A DNA stretch of 60,317 nucleotides from Firmicutes bacterium CAG:882 (GCA_000435595.1 FR895447.1:1-60317); one strand, 5' to 3'; counted from the stretch's first letter, positions 6,823 to 16,738 are shown. Made by a program: numbers and translations. Notes: generated by a model not told the origin, from the letters alone.

Positions 6823-7981
6823 AGCAGTATATATACAGGCTGATATATTTCCTATTGCGGCATTGATTGTTGTCTTGTACAATCTCAAGAGGGATATGTC
6901 GTACACATGGAGAAAAAGATGCTTTGCAACTATAATAAGACTGACTGTCGGAACAATGCTGTGCAATATGGTATGTTGGAAATTTAACGGATTACCGGGA
7001 AAGACGGCGACGTACATTTTGTGGATTTTTAATACGGCGTATTATATTTTTATGCTGCTTATGTCATTTATGTGGTTTTTGTATGTGTATGACAAGGTGA
7101 CTAACGGCAGCGGACAGTGGGGAATTGGCGTGCTCCCTAAGGCTGTGCCGTTCTTAATCGGCTTTGTTTTTTTAATGGCGGCACCAAGCGGGGCGGCGAT
7201 ATTTTACATTGATGATAATAATATGTACTGCAGAGGCCGGCTTCATTTTGTGAGCACGGCTGTGGCGGCGGGGTATATTTTTGCAGCCTGCGTGTTTGCG
7301 TTTGCGGCATTGCTTAGAGCCGTGTCAAGAGAGAGCAGGGAGGAGAGCCTGAGACTGGTACTGTTTGGAATGTTTCCGCTTGCCGGTGGAGTGGTACAGC
7401 TTATGGCATACGGCGTTGATTTATTGTGGCAGTTCACTACGGCGGCACTTGTGATGGTGTACCTTAACATACAGCAGCAGAATGTGAGCAGAGACGGCAT
7501 GACGGGACTCAATAACAGAAGAAGGCTCGATGAGTATGTGAACAGCCTGTCAATGGAGCACCTTGGCAGGGAGAGACTTTGCTACAGTATCATGGATATT
7601 GACAATTTCAAGCAGATTAATGACAGATACGGACATCAGATGGGAGACAAGGTAATATGTCTTGTCGCGGATGCGCTTAAGGTTGTGTATGGAAATACAA
7701 GAAGCTTCATCGCAAGATACGGAGGCGATGAATTTGTCATAATATCAAAAGGTTTCGGTCAACGGGAGGCGGAGCACTATAAGGGCATTCTTGAGAAGAA
7801 GCTTCTGTCGCTTAAGGCACATGAGAATATTGAACTTACGGTTGAAATAAGTATGGGTTCGGCATTTTTCGGTGAAGACGGAGGTGTGTCGGTACGGGAG
7901 ATGATGGAGCTTGCCGATGCGAGAATGTACGAAATCAAAAGGATGCATCACACAAGCTTTGAAAATATGCTAAGCGAATGA
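6815..7981 (+). CDS. membrane-bound GGDEF diguanylate cyclase, second of a pair
   Basis: A protein of 388 residues with several membrane segments (about 1-220) and a C-terminal GGDEF domain. Conserved blocks are RDGMTGLNNRRRLDEY, MDIDNFKQINDRYGHQMGD and RYGGDEF (about 301-307), all consistent with activity. The GTG start at 6815 sits in GTGAGTGA, overlapping the stop of the previous gene, with GGAGG 10 bases upstream. An earlier in-frame ATG at 6701 lies deep inside the upstream GGDEF domain and is unlikely. The membrane parts of the two cyclases differ, so they may sense different signals or form heterodimers. Confidence 0.88.
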   Translation: MSEAVYIQADIFPIAALIVVLYNLKRDMSYTWRKRCFATIIRLTVGTMLCNMVCWKFNGLPGKTATYILWIFNTAYYIFMLLMSFMWFLYVYDKVTNGSGQWGIGVLPKAVPFLIGFVFLMAAPSGAAIFYIDDNNMYCRGRLHFVSTAVAAGYIFAACVFAFAALLRAVSRESREESLRLVLFGMFPLAGGVVQLMAYGVDLLWQFTTAALVMVYLNIQQQNVSRDGMTGLNNRRRLDEYVNSLSMEHLGRERLCYSIMDIDNFKQINDRYGHQMGDKVICLVADALKVVYGNTRSFIARYGGDEFVIISKGFGQREAEHYKGILEKKLLSLKAHENIELTVEISMGSAFFGEDGGVSVREMMELADARMYEIKRMHHTSFENMLSE

Positions 7982-8000
7982 TTTTATGGAGGACAATAGG

Positions 8001-9812
8001 ATGGCAGAGGAATTACTTTCAAGGAAAGATGTGAAAAAGGAACTTACATGGGACTTGACATTGATTTACAAGGATGAGGCAGCACTCATGGCGGATGCCG
8101 ACAGGTTGGAAAAGCTGACGGGTGAGATAGAGAGCTTATATAAAGGAAAGTTAGGAAGTGCGGAGACTGTTAACAAGTGCCTTGATGAATACCGTGAGGC
8201 GGTTGGTATTATTACGCTTATTGGCAACTACTGTGAGCTTGCAACATCCGTTGACTATTACGATACACATAATATGGAGCTTGCGGGAAAGATGAACAGA
8301 AAGCTTTCTGAGTGCATGAGCAGACTGAGCTTTATCGATAGTGAGCTTGCGGTTCAGGACAATGCAGTTATCGAGGAGGCTGTCAATTCATCGGAAGCCA
8401 ATGCCAATTATCTTAAGGATGTGTTAAGGGGCAAGCCGTATCTGCTTAATCCCGAGACCGAGAGAGTACTCACGGCACTTTCACAGACGACGGGAGCACC
8501 TTATGAGATATATAACACGGTCAAGCTTGCCGATATGAAATTCCCTGATTTTGAGGTTGATGGCAGGAAGTATCCTCTCGGATACTCTCTTTTTGAGGAT
8601 GACTATGAATATGATGAGAGAACCGATGTGAGAAGAACGGCATTTGAAGCATTTTCTTCAAAGCTTTGCGAGTATGAGAATGTAACTGCCGCTGCTTACA
8701 ATGCGGCTGTCCAGTATGAAAAGACGATGGCAGATTTAAGAGGCTTCGACAATGTATTTGCCAGTCTGCTCTTCGGACAGAAGGTGGATGAATCCATGTA
8801 CAACAGACAGATAGACCTTATCATGGAGAAGCTTGCACCTCATATGAGAAAGTATGCAAAGCTTATCGGAAGGATACATGGGCTTGATAAGGTGACTTAT
8901 GCGGATTTGAAGCTTCCTGTTGACACGGAATATTCGCCGAAGCTCACCATTGAGGAGTCAAAGGACTATGTAACCAAGGGACTCTCGATTCTCGGTGACG
9001 ATTATGTAAAGATGGTTGAGACTGCCTACAAGGAGCGATGGTTTGATTTTGCACAGAATAAGGGAAAATCTACAGGGGGATTCTGTGCAAGTCCTTACGG
9101 CAAAAATTCATTTATTCTGCTAAGCTGGAACGGAAGAATGTCGGATGTGTTCACGATAGCACATGAGCTGGGACATGCAGGGCATTTTAAGGCCTGCAAT
9201 TCAGCACAGTCGATATTCGATACCAATGTTTCAACATATTTTGTCGAGAGCCCTTCTACAATGAATGAGCTCCTGCTTGGACATTACCTGTTAAAGACAA
9301 GCGATGACAAGCGTTTCCGCCGCTGGGTGCTTGCAAATATGGTTGGCAATACATACTACCATAATTTTGTTACGCACCTTCTTGAGGCCGCATATCAGAG
9401 AGAGGTATACAGAAAGGTGCAGGCAGGAGAGAGTGTTCAGGCTGAGACTCTTAGCGGCATAATGAAGAATATGCTTGAAAAGTTCTGGGGTGATGCGGTC
9501 GAACTGACTGACGGAGCTGAGCTTACATGGATGAGACAGCCTCACTACTATATGGGACTCTATTCATACACATACAGTGCCGGACTTACCATTGCCACAC
9601 AGGTATGTAAGAGAATAGAAAAGGAAGGACAGCCTGCAGTTGATGACTGGAAGAAGGTTCTTGCTGCGGGCAGCACAAAGCCGCCGGTTGAGCTTGCAGC
9701 TATGGCAGGAATAGATATTTCAACGGATGAACCTCTTCTTGACACAATTGAGACTATAGGTGATATGATTGATGAAATATGTCGGCTTACAGATGAGTTG
9801 AACGCAGAATAA
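8001..9812 (+). CDS. pepF: oligoendopeptidase F family zinc peptidase (M3B)
   Basis: A cytoplasmic zinc metallopeptidase of 603 residues that degrades short peptides. The zinc motif IAHELGHAGH (HEXXH) and the downstream glutamate region (FVESPSTMNELLLGHYLL) are those of clan MA family M3. Length fits PepF (about 600). The ATG at 8001 is preceded by GGAGG at 7988-7992 with good spacing; the ATG at 7986 overlaps that site. It begins 19 bases after the second cyclase, so it may share its transcript. Peptide breakdown fits the peptide ABC transporter at 44-49 kb. Confidence 0.94.
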   Translation: MAEELLSRKDVKKELTWDLTLIYKDEAALMADADRLEKLTGEIESLYKGKLGSAETVNKCLDEYREAVGIITLIGNYCELATSVDYYDTHNMELAGKMNRKLSECMSRLSFIDSELAVQDNAVIEEAVNSSEANANYLKDVLRGKPYLLNPETERVLTALSQTTGAPYEIYNTVKLADMKFPDFEVDGRKYPLGYSLFEDDYEYDERTDVRRTAFEAFSSKLCEYENVTAAAYNAAVQYEKTMADLRGFDNVFASLLFGQKVDESMYNRQIDLIMEKLAPHMRKYAKLIGRIHGLDKVTYADLKLPVDTEYSPKLTIEESKDYVTKGLSILGDDYVKMVETAYKERWFDFAQNKGKSTGGFCASPYGKNSFILLSWNGRMSDVFTIAHELGHAGHFKACNSAQSIFDTNVSTYFVESPSTMNELLLGHYLLKTSDDKRFRRWVLANMVGNTYYHNFVTHLLEAAYQREVYRKVQAGESVQAETLSGIMKNMLEKFWGDAVELTDGAELTWMRQPHYYMGLYSYTYSAGLTIATQVCKRIEKEGQPAVDDWKKVLAAGSTKPPVELAAMAGIDISTDEPLLDTIETIGDMIDEICRLTDELNAE

Positions 9813-9885
9813 GCAATCCCCCGCTTCAAGTGTGTAGAGCACTAAGCGGCATGAATAAAATGAAGGTGATGAATTGGAGTGCACG

Positions 9886-10518
9886 ATGACTAAGACAGAG
9901 CTTGCTCTTAAGATAATAGAGAGACTTAAAAAAGAATACCCGGATGCAGGCTGCTCACTTGAGTACAGCGAGGCGTGGAAGCTGCTCGTCAGCGTGCGTC
10001 TTGCTGCACAGTGTACGGACGCGAGAGTGAATGTGGTGGTTCAGGATTTGTATGCGCATTATCCTGACGTCAATTCACTTGCCGAGGCTTCCGTCGGTGA
10101 TATTGAGAAGCTTGTGCACCCGTGCGGGCTTGGAAACAGCAAGGCAAGGGATATAAGCGCCTGCATGAAGATGCTGCGCGACAAATATGACGGCAGGGTG
10201 CCGGATGATTTTGATGAGCTTTTGAAGCTTCCCGGAGTCGGACGCAAGAGTGCCAACCTTATTATGGGTGATGTGTTCGGACAGCCTGCAATAGTTACGG
10301 ACACTCATTGTATAAGGCTTGTCAACAGAATGGGGCTTGTGGACGGAATAAAAGAGCCTAAGAAGGTTGAGATGGAGCTATGGAAGCTTATACCGCCTGA
10401 GGAGAGCAATGACTTCTGCCATAGGCTTGTTGAGCATGGCAGAGCCATCTGCACTGCAAGGACAACACCTTACTGTGATAAATGCTGTATAAAGGATATC
10501 TGCGCTAAGCGCATTTAA
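9886..10518 (+). CDS. nth: endonuclease III (base-excision repair)
   Basis: A DNA glycosylase/AP lyase that removes oxidised pyrimidines. The 210 residues carry the helix-hairpin-helix LPGVGRKSANLIMG with its catalytic lysine (K in GRKSAN), the catalytic aspartate in VTDTHCIRL, and the four-cysteine iron-sulfur motif C-x6-C-x2-C-x5-C near the end (CTARTTPYCDKCCIKDIC). The ATG at 9886 has GGAG six bases upstream; a TTG at 9874 is an alternative. Its 3' end overlaps the convergent MATE gene by 14 bases. Confidence 0.95.
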   Translation: MTKTELALKIIERLKKEYPDAGCSLEYSEAWKLLVSVRLAAQCTDARVNVVVQDLYAHYPDVNSLAEASVGDIEKLVHPCGLGNSKARDISACMKMLRDKYDGRVPDDFDELLKLPGVGRKSANLIMGDVFGQPAIVTDTHCIRLVNRMGLVDGIKEPKKVEMELWKLIPPEESNDFCHRLVEHGRAICTARTTPYCDKCCIKDICAKRI

Positions 10519-11848
10519 TTTTCTTCCATTTTTTTGTGCGGAAGAATGCGAGCATGCAGAGCATTCCGAAAGTGAAGCTTATCGGGAAGCATGCCATGAT
10601 GTAGCCGCCGTCTATAAAATAATTGATAAAGTATCCCACGGGAATACGGACAGCCCACAGCATGAGTATATTGACAATGGTAGGATAACGAACCTCTCCA
10701 AGACCGTTTGCAAAGCTTATTATTCCGTTGAATACAGCATAAGTCCATGTAAACGGCAGGACAACGCGGACATATCTTGCAGCTATCTTTAGAACCTCAG
10801 GGTCTTTGTTAAAGAGTGCAAGCAGAGGCTCACAGAAAAATGTGAGAGTGACTCCGGCTATACAGGTTATAAGTCCTGAGTAAAAAGGAATACGTCTGGC
10901 ACCCTGTCTTAATCGGTCGTATTTTCCGGCACCGAGATTCTGTCCGGCAAATGTTGTCGCGGCGGAGGAGAAGGAGGTTATTGCGACGTTTGCTATACCT
11001 GTTACCTTGCCTGCAACGGAACAGCCCGCGATAAATATTGTTCCCTGTGCATTTACAAGTGACTGCATCATGATATGGCCTAACGAATACAGGGAATTGT
11101 TGAGACCAAGCGGAAGACCTACACGGATTATATCCTTCAGGACGTTCTTGTCAGGGCGTCCGGGAAGTATTCTGTAATCAAGTTCAGGATATTTCTTTTT
11201 TATATATATGATACTGCAGAACCATGAGGCGTACATTGCACATGCGGTTGCGAGCGCAGCACCCGATACATCCATGCGTATACCTGCAACGAGCGCGAGG
11301 TCAAGCACGACATTGACGATGCAGGATATGATGAGAAAGAGGAGTGAGGCACGGCTGTCACCGAGTCCGCGCAGTATGCCTGCATTCATGTTGTACCCCA
11401 TATTGCCGAGTGTACCGAGAAAAATTATGTTGATGTATGAGACGGCATAGTCCCATGCGTCCGACGGAACCTGCATAAATTTAAGAACATAAGGGCTTAT
11501 GAGTATTCCAAGGAATGATAATGGGATTGCACTGACATATAAAAAGAAGGTTGCAGTCTGGATTACTTTGTTAAGTCCTTGAGCATCGGAGCGCCCGGTG
11601 CACTGTGACACGAGGATTGATACTCCGGTTCCAAGTCCAAGGAAGATGCACAGAAGCAGTTCTACCGGCTGCGAGCTGGTTCCGACCGCGGCTAAGGAAG
11701 CCGGGCTGCAGAAATTGCCGATAACGAGTGTATCGACGGTGCTGTATAATTGCTGCAGTACATTTCCAAGACAGATTGGAAGTGCGAACAGTATGACGAG
11801 CCGCATGATGTGCCCCTGTGTCATATCAATTTTCTTTCGAGAATTCAT
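10505..11848 (-). CDS. MATE family multidrug efflux transporter
   Basis: A 447-residue integral membrane protein with twelve predicted helices arranged as two similar halves. TQGHIMRLVILFALPICLGNVLQQLYSTVDTLVIGNF at the N-terminus is the typical MATE opening. These are cation-driven exporters of drugs or metabolites. The ATG at 11848 follows GGAGG by 7 bases; an upstream GTG at 11878 lacks a site. It is divergent from a second MATE gene at 11994, with a shared intergenic region holding an inverted repeat. Substrate cannot be told from sequence. Confidence 0.92.
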   Translation of the reverse strand: MNSRKKIDMTQGHIMRLVILFALPICLGNVLQQLYSTVDTLVIGNFCSPASLAAVGTSSQPVELLLCIFLGLGTGVSILVSQCTGRSDAQGLNKVIQTATFFLYVSAIPLSFLGILISPYVLKFMQVPSDAWDYAVSYINIIFLGTLGNMGYNMNAGILRGLGDSRASLLFLIISCIVNVVLDLALVAGIRMDVSGAALATACAMYASWFCSIIYIKKKYPELDYRILPGRPDKNVLKDIIRVGLPLGLNNSLYSLGHIMMQSLVNAQGTIFIAGCSVAGKVTGIANVAITSFSSAATTFAGQNLGAGKYDRLRQGARRIPFYSGLITCIAGVTLTFFCEPLLALFNKDPEVLKIAARYVRVVLPFTWTYAVFNGIISFANGLGEVRYPTIVNILMLWAVRIPVGYFINYFIDGGYIMACFPISFTFGMLCMLAFFRTKKWKKIKCA

Positions 11849-11906
11849 TGTAGTCCTCCATGTGTTAATTGAATTCACCTTATAAGTTCATTATACACGT
11901 TTTGTA

Positions 11907-11932
11907 AAAACAAGCTACTGAATACTTGTTTT
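11907..11932. promoter_or_regulatory. inverted repeat between divergent MATE genes
   Basis: AAAACAAG (11907-11914) and CTTGTTTT (11925-11932) form a perfect 8-bp inverted repeat with a 10-base spacer. The right arm covers the -35 box of the rightward MATE promoter. Candidate operator for both genes. Confidence 0.5.
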
Positions 11933-11954
11933 AATTGTAAGAGTTTTGTATAAT
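11926..11954 (+). promoter_or_regulatory. promoter of the second MATE gene
   Basis: TTGTTT (11926-11931) and TATAAT (11949-11954) are 17 bases apart, 39 bases before the start codon. Confidence 0.7.
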
Positions 11955-11993
11955 TATCCGTAATATTATATTAATCGGTGGTGGAGTAAGAAA

Positions 11994-13382
11994 ATGAATG
12001 ACAATAGGTCTGCCGCAGGCGGAAAGGATTTTTCAAAGGGGAAGGTCTGGAGCAATATAATGGCACAGGCCGTTCCTCTTATTTTAGCACAGCTTGTTCA
12101 GCTTCTTTATAATGTTGTTGACAGAATATATATCGGACACCTTCCGGGTGCGGACAGTCTTGCACTCACCGGTATTGGGCTTGTATTCCCGCTTACAACA
12201 CTGGTTGCAGCATTTACCAATCTGTTCGGAATGGGAGGAGCACCGCTGTTTTCAATAGAGAGAGGTGCGGGGAATGATGAGAGGGCGGAGAAGATTCTTG
12301 GAAATACATTCACGATGCTTTTTGCAAGTTCGTTTGTGATCTTTGCCCTGTGCTATATTTTCAGAAAGCCCGTGTTGTATCTGTTCGGTGCGAGTGATGC
12401 CTCGTATGTGTATGCGGATGAGTATCTTAAAATATATCTTTTTGGTACTACATTTACCATGCTGTCTACGGGACTTAACGGCTTTATAAATGCACAGGGA
12501 TTTCCGAAAATCGGAATGATGACTACTCTGATCGGTGCACTTTTAAATCTTATCCTCGACCCGCTGTTCATATTTGTGTCAGACATGGGGGTTGCCGGTG
12601 CTGCACTTGCCACCATCATAAGTCAGGCGGTGTCGGCTGTGTGGGTTATGCATTTTCTTTTGAGCAGAAAGGGAAAAGCCGCATATCATATTAAACTTAG
12701 CTGTATGAAGCCGGAATGGAAGCTGGTAGGAGATATAACAACGCTGGGAATGGCAGGATTTATCATGCAGGCAACGAACTGTATGGTCCAGGTGGTCTGC
12801 AATGCCACACTCAAGGTATTCGGAGGGGACTTATATGTCGGAATTATGACTGTAATCAATTCGGTCAGGGAGATAATGTCACTTCCGGTGAGTGGACTCA
12901 CGAGCGGTTCACAGCCTGTTCTGGGATATAATTACGGTGCAGGAAAATATGACAGGGTAAAAAGCGGGATAAGATTCACGGCAGCAATAGGAATCGCTTA
13001 CACGGCGCTTGCATGGATTATTGTTCTTATTATTCCGAAGCAGCTCATGGGAATATTCACTGAGGATGCACAGACGATTGCCTACGGTGCAGAAGCACTT
13101 AAGACATATTTCTTTGGATTTGTGTTTATGGCTTTCATGTTCACGGGACAATCGACCTTCACGGCACTCGGATATTCAAAACATGCTATATTCTTCTCAC
13201 TTTTGAGAAAAGCCATAATTGTTGTGCCGCTTGTAATAATTCTTCCGAGAATCGGTTTTGGAGTCATGGGTGTATTTTTATCAGAGCCGATATCGAATGT
13301 CATAGGTGGACTTGCAAGCTTCATAACCATGTATGTCACGGTATACAGAAAACTAAAATCAGAAACTGAAATAAAAAACTGA
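11994..13382 (+). CDS. MATE family efflux transporter
   Basis: A 462-residue MATE exporter with about twelve membrane helices. The opening (WSNIMAQAVPLILAQLVQLLYNVVDRIYIGHL) and the central SGLTSGSQPVLGYNYGAGKYDRVKSG block are family hallmarks. It belongs to a different MATE subgroup from its divergent neighbour; the two share only general topology. The start has GTGGTGGAG upstream. The last codons and stop are in a small tandem duplication (CTGAAATAAAAAA repeated), which leaves the product length nearly unchanged. Confidence 0.93.
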   Translation: MNDNRSAAGGKDFSKGKVWSNIMAQAVPLILAQLVQLLYNVVDRIYIGHLPGADSLALTGIGLVFPLTTLVAAFTNLFGMGGAPLFSIERGAGNDERAEKILGNTFTMLFASSFVIFALCYIFRKPVLYLFGASDASYVYADEYLKIYLFGTTFTMLSTGLNGFINAQGFPKIGMMTTLIGALLNLILDPLFIFVSDMGVAGAALATIISQAVSAVWVMHFLLSRKGKAAYHIKLSCMKPEWKLVGDITTLGMAGFIMQATNCMVQVVCNATLKVFGGDLYVGIMTVINSVREIMSLPVSGLTSGSQPVLGYNYGAGKYDRVKSGIRFTAAIGIAYTALAWIIVLIIPKQLMGIFTEDAQTIAYGAEALKTYFFGFVFMAFMFTGQSTFTALGYSKHAIFFSLLRKAIIVVPLVIILPRIGFGVMGVFLSEPISNVIGGLASFITMYVTVYRKLKSETEIKN

Positions 13383-13385
13383 AAT

Positions 13386-13447
13386 AAAAAACTGCCATAT
13401 TCGATATGCTGATGAGATGTTAAGGCATATCATGTATGGCAGTTTTA
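13386..13447. terminator. bidirectional terminator, MATE / GGDEF-EAL
   Basis: AAAACTGCCATA and TATGGCAGTTTT form a long outer stem, with an inner GATATGC / GCATATC stem. A/T runs on both sides let it serve the convergent genes. Confidence 0.8.
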
Positions 13448-13474
13448 TTATGTGATAGGAAACATTATTTGCTC

Positions 13475-15148
13475 TTATAAATTAAATTTTTTCTTGAACT
13501 CTTCCTTAGAACAAGGCTGGCTGTAATAGTAGCCTTGAATAAAATCCGGGTCAAGAGCGGCTATTTTTGCCTGTTCGTCCTTGGTCTCAACGCCTTCAAC
13601 GACAAGATTAAGCCCTATACTGTGTATCATGTAGATGATGTGAACCATCAACCGGTGTTCGTAATCATTCTGAAGTGCCTTGACTGTGAAGCTTCGGTCA
13701 AGCTTTACAATATCAGGCTTGAGATTTCCTATATTGCCGAGGTTGGAGTAACCTGTGCCGAAATCATCGATGGCGAGGTTGACGCCGAGCTTTTTTAGCT
13801 TGTCCCAGATATTTCGTATTGCCAGTGAGTTATCGAGCTTTCCGCTCTCGGTTAATTCGACAATCAGGCTCTCAGGTGAAAGTCCGGTGTTATCAAGCGA
13901 TTCAAGGATTTCATTGAATACAGGACTCTTTAGAAGCTGTATATATGAGAGATTGATTGATATGCGGAAGTCAGGCAGTGTCTGCTGGAACTCTTTGCAT
14001 ACAGCCATTGAACCGCGTATTATCCATTTGCCGACAGGAATTATAAGACCTGATTCCTCCAAAATCGGAATAAACTCTCCGGGAGATACTCTTTCACCTG
14101 ATTTGAGAGTGAATCTTAACAATGTCTCAGCTGCATAAAGCTTCTCGTTGTTGACGGACATAATAGGCTGATAATAAAGCTCAAAACCCTCAAAGTTATT
14201 GTCAACTGCTTCACGGAGAGCGATGCTCAGCATACGCTTGCGCAGAAAAGCAGAGTAGTCTTCCTCGTCATAATAGTAGAGCTGGTTTTTGCCGCGCACC
14301 TTTGCCATGCTGAGTGCAAATTCGGTAAGCTTAAGAATATGCTCATAATCGGCTGTATCAAAATAGGAATTATCAATGACACCTCCGGATATAGTGTAGA
14401 GTGCCTTATAACGGTTATCCTCAATATGCTTGTCCACACCGGAACGAATCTTGTGGTAGAGTAAATGCGCATCTGAGAGAGAACCCTTTATGCAGTCAAA
14501 AATTATGAATTCATCGCCGCCTATACGATATACGCTCTGACCGTCTGTAAGGCTGGACTCAATACATTCCGCTATATTTCTCAGAAGATGGTCGGCATAG
14601 TCATGACCAAGTCTTTCATTAACATTTTTGAAGTCGTCTATGCCTATTCTCAGGACATAGCCCTCAGGGAGGCGGTTGAACTTTAACAGTCTTTCCTTCA
14701 ATGCTTCGGAGGAGAGAAGACCACTGACGTTATCTGCACTTTGCCGCTTACCTATCTCGTTGATACATCCGATAAGGAGATAAGGCTTTCCGTCTTCCCC
14801 GGGAATTATGCGTCCCTGGCAGTTAATCCATATCGGGGAGCCGTCATGGGACAGCCAGCGGTAATTAAGATTATGCCATGTTTTTTGACCGTTGATAAGA
14901 GATTTGAGGTCAGCTTCAAGGACCGGAAAATCATCGGGGCAGACAAATTTCTTAAGTTCCTCAAGAACATTGTTAAAGAAAGAACCCGGAACGGCAAAGC
15001 GTTTCGTAGCTCCCTCAGTAATATAGTAAGTATCGTTCTGAATATCATAGACATACAAATTATCATTCATGCAGGATGAAAACTGCTCGGCTACATATCT
15101 AAATAATTCAAAAGAAATTTTTTTATTATCGACATATATATTAGTCAT
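13475..15148 (-). CDS. GGDEF-EAL cyclic-di-GMP signalling protein with PAS-like sensor
   Basis: A soluble protein of 557 residues. Residues about 25-135 look like a PAS-type sensor with a C-terminal PAC segment (NLNYRWLSHDGSPIWINCQGRII). A GGDEF domain follows with YRIGGDEF (about 207-213). The EAL domain covers about 310-555: the signature reads AETLLRF (E kept), followed by NLSYIQL, ELTESG, AIDDFGTGYSNL, VKLDRSF, VVEGVET and QGYYYSQP. Metal-binding and catalytic residues therefore appear present, and phosphodiesterase activity is likely. The ATG at 15148 follows GGAGG by 9 bases. No membrane segment is seen, unlike the other three cyclic-di-GMP proteins here. Confidence 0.92.
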   Translation of the reverse strand: MTNIYVDNKKISFELFRYVAEQFSSCMNDNLYVYDIQNDTYYITEGATKRFAVPGSFFNNVLEELKKFVCPDDFPVLEADLKSLINGQKTWHNLNYRWLSHDGSPIWINCQGRIIPGEDGKPYLLIGCINEIGKRQSADNVSGLLSSEALKERLLKFNRLPEGYVLRIGIDDFKNVNERLGHDYADHLLRNIAECIESSLTDGQSVYRIGGDEFIIFDCIKGSLSDAHLLYHKIRSGVDKHIEDNRYKALYTISGGVIDNSYFDTADYEHILKLTEFALSMAKVRGKNQLYYYDEEDYSAFLRKRMLSIALREAVDNNFEGFELYYQPIMSVNNEKLYAAETLLRFTLKSGERVSPGEFIPILEESGLIIPVGKWIIRGSMAVCKEFQQTLPDFRISINLSYIQLLKSPVFNEILESLDNTGLSPESLIVELTESGKLDNSLAIRNIWDKLKKLGVNLAIDDFGTGYSNLGNIGNLKPDIVKLDRSFTVKALQNDYEHRLMVHIIYMIHSIGLNLVVEGVETKDEQAKIAALDPDFIQGYYYSQPCSKEEFKKKFNL

Positions 15149-15195
15149 TGGTCTTACCTCCATGATATAGTCTGATTGGTGAACGTGCAGATGTA

Positions 15196-16605
15196 TTATT
15201 CGACGTCGACAACACGAATCATGTTAGTTACGCCGGCTACTCCGAGAGGGAATCCGGCAACTATTACGACACGGCTGCCTGATTTGATAAGTCCGGATGC
15301 CTTACACTTATCAATAACTTCGCGGATAAGAGCATCTCCGTCCTTCTGCTCTGTCACAAGCTGTGGTGTTACACCCCACATGAGAGATGTCTCACGGCAT
15401 ACACGCTCATCCGTGGAACATCCGATGATATCTATGTTAGGACGGAAACCTGATACCTTACGGATTGTGCTTCCGCTGAGTGAAACAGGGATGATTGCAT
15501 CGGCATTTATGATGCTTGCAATTGAACATGCGGCGCAGGCAATGGATGATGCAAGATTGTTACCGTTGTAGCTGATATCGAACTTGCCTGTTGTGGTTGT
15601 CTTTTCAATCTCACGGCAGATTCTGCTCATTGTCTTAACAGCTTCTACAGGGTAGTCACCTGCGGCACTCTCGCCTGAGAGCATCACGGCTGATGTCTGG
15701 TCGAAAATGGCATTTGCCACATCGTTTACCTCAGCTCTTGTAGGACGTGGATTGTGCGTCATGCTTTCAAGCATCTGTGTGGCAACTATTACGAACTTTC
15801 CTGACTTAAGACACTTGTTAATCATGTCCTTTTGTACAACAGGAACCTTCTCAAAAGGAATCTCAACACCCATATCGCCGCGGGCAACCATAATTCCGTC
15901 GGCAGCATCAATTATCTCATCGAGATTTTCAACACCCTCCTGGCTTTCAATCTTAGCTATGAGCCTGGAGGTATTGCCATGTTCCTTCTGGAGACGGCGG
16001 ACCTCAAGGACATCCTCGGCACAGCGCACGAAGCTGAGTGCAAAGAAATCGAAATTAGTCTTCATTGCGAATTCTAAATCATTCTTATCGACATCGCTTA
16101 AGAATGGAATCGATAAATGAACTCCCGGAACATTGATTGCCTTGCGGTCAGAGATGACTCCGCCGTTAATAACGCGGCACACAATGTCAGTATCAGTGAT
16201 TTCTTCAACCTTTAACTCGATAAGACCGTCATTTACAAGGATGCTTGCACCGACGGATACATCGTTGATAAGGTTCTTATAGGAAATGGAACCGATTGTG
16301 TTATTTCCGAGAAGCTCCTTTGTGGTAAGGGTGAACAAATCACCGTTGTTGACTGTAACCTTGCCGCCCTCAAAAAGTCTGAATCGAATCTCAGGTCCCT
16401 TAGAATCAAAAAGTGTTGCTACCGGAAGTCCAAGTTCCGTACGAATCTTGACTACGCGGTTATATCTGTTTAAGTGTTCCTCATAGCTTCCATGTGAAAA
16501 GTTGAAACGGGCGACATTCATGCCGTTCTCCATCATTTTTCTGAGAGTCTCCTCATTATCACATGCAGGCCCCATGGTACACACTAATCTTGTCTTCTTC
16601 AACAT
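15196..16605 (-). CDS. pyk: pyruvate kinase
   Basis: A glycolytic enzyme converting phosphoenolpyruvate and ADP to pyruvate and ATP. The 469-residue length is that of the short form without the extra C-terminal PEP-utiliser domain. Key blocks are CTMGPACDNEETL, ARFNFSHG, DSKGPEIR, the catalytic IAKIESQEGVENLDEI, MVARGDMGVEIP, and ATQMLESMTHNPRPTRAEVNDVANAI. The SD AAGGAGG lies 11 bases before the ATG. It has its own promoter at 16646-16673. Fructose-bisphosphate aldolase, another glycolytic gene, lies 9 kb away. Confidence 0.97.
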   Translation of the reverse strand: MLKKTRLVCTMGPACDNEETLRKMMENGMNVARFNFSHGSYEEHLNRYNRVVKIRTELGLPVATLFDSKGPEIRFRLFEGGKVTVNNGDLFTLTTKELLGNNTIGSISYKNLINDVSVGASILVNDGLIELKVEEITDTDIVCRVINGGVISDRKAINVPGVHLSIPFLSDVDKNDLEFAMKTNFDFFALSFVRCAEDVLEVRRLQKEHGNTSRLIAKIESQEGVENLDEIIDAADGIMVARGDMGVEIPFEKVPVVQKDMINKCLKSGKFVIVATQMLESMTHNPRPTRAEVNDVANAIFDQTSAVMLSGESAAGDYPVEAVKTMSRICREIEKTTTTGKFDISYNGNNLASSIACAACSIASIINADAIIPVSLSGSTIRKVSGFRPNIDIIGCSTDERVCRETSLMWGVTPQLVTEQKDGDALIREVIDKCKASGLIKSGSRVVIVAGFPLGVAGVTNMIRVVDVE

Positions 16606-16645
16606 TAAATTTAAATCCTCCTTAAAAATCCATTCTAACCATAAT

Positions 16646-16673
16646 ATTATAGCATACGCTGACCTAAAAACAA
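16646..16673 (-). promoter_or_regulatory. promoter of pyk
   Basis: On the minus strand TTGTTT (16668-16673) and TATAAT (16646-16651) are 16 bases apart, 41 bases from the start codon. Confidence 0.65.
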
Positions 16674-16738
16674 AGTTGTTTCAGCAAAGCTTTAATAAAG
16701 AATATAACAAAACAATGTAAAATCTTATCAAGTTGATG

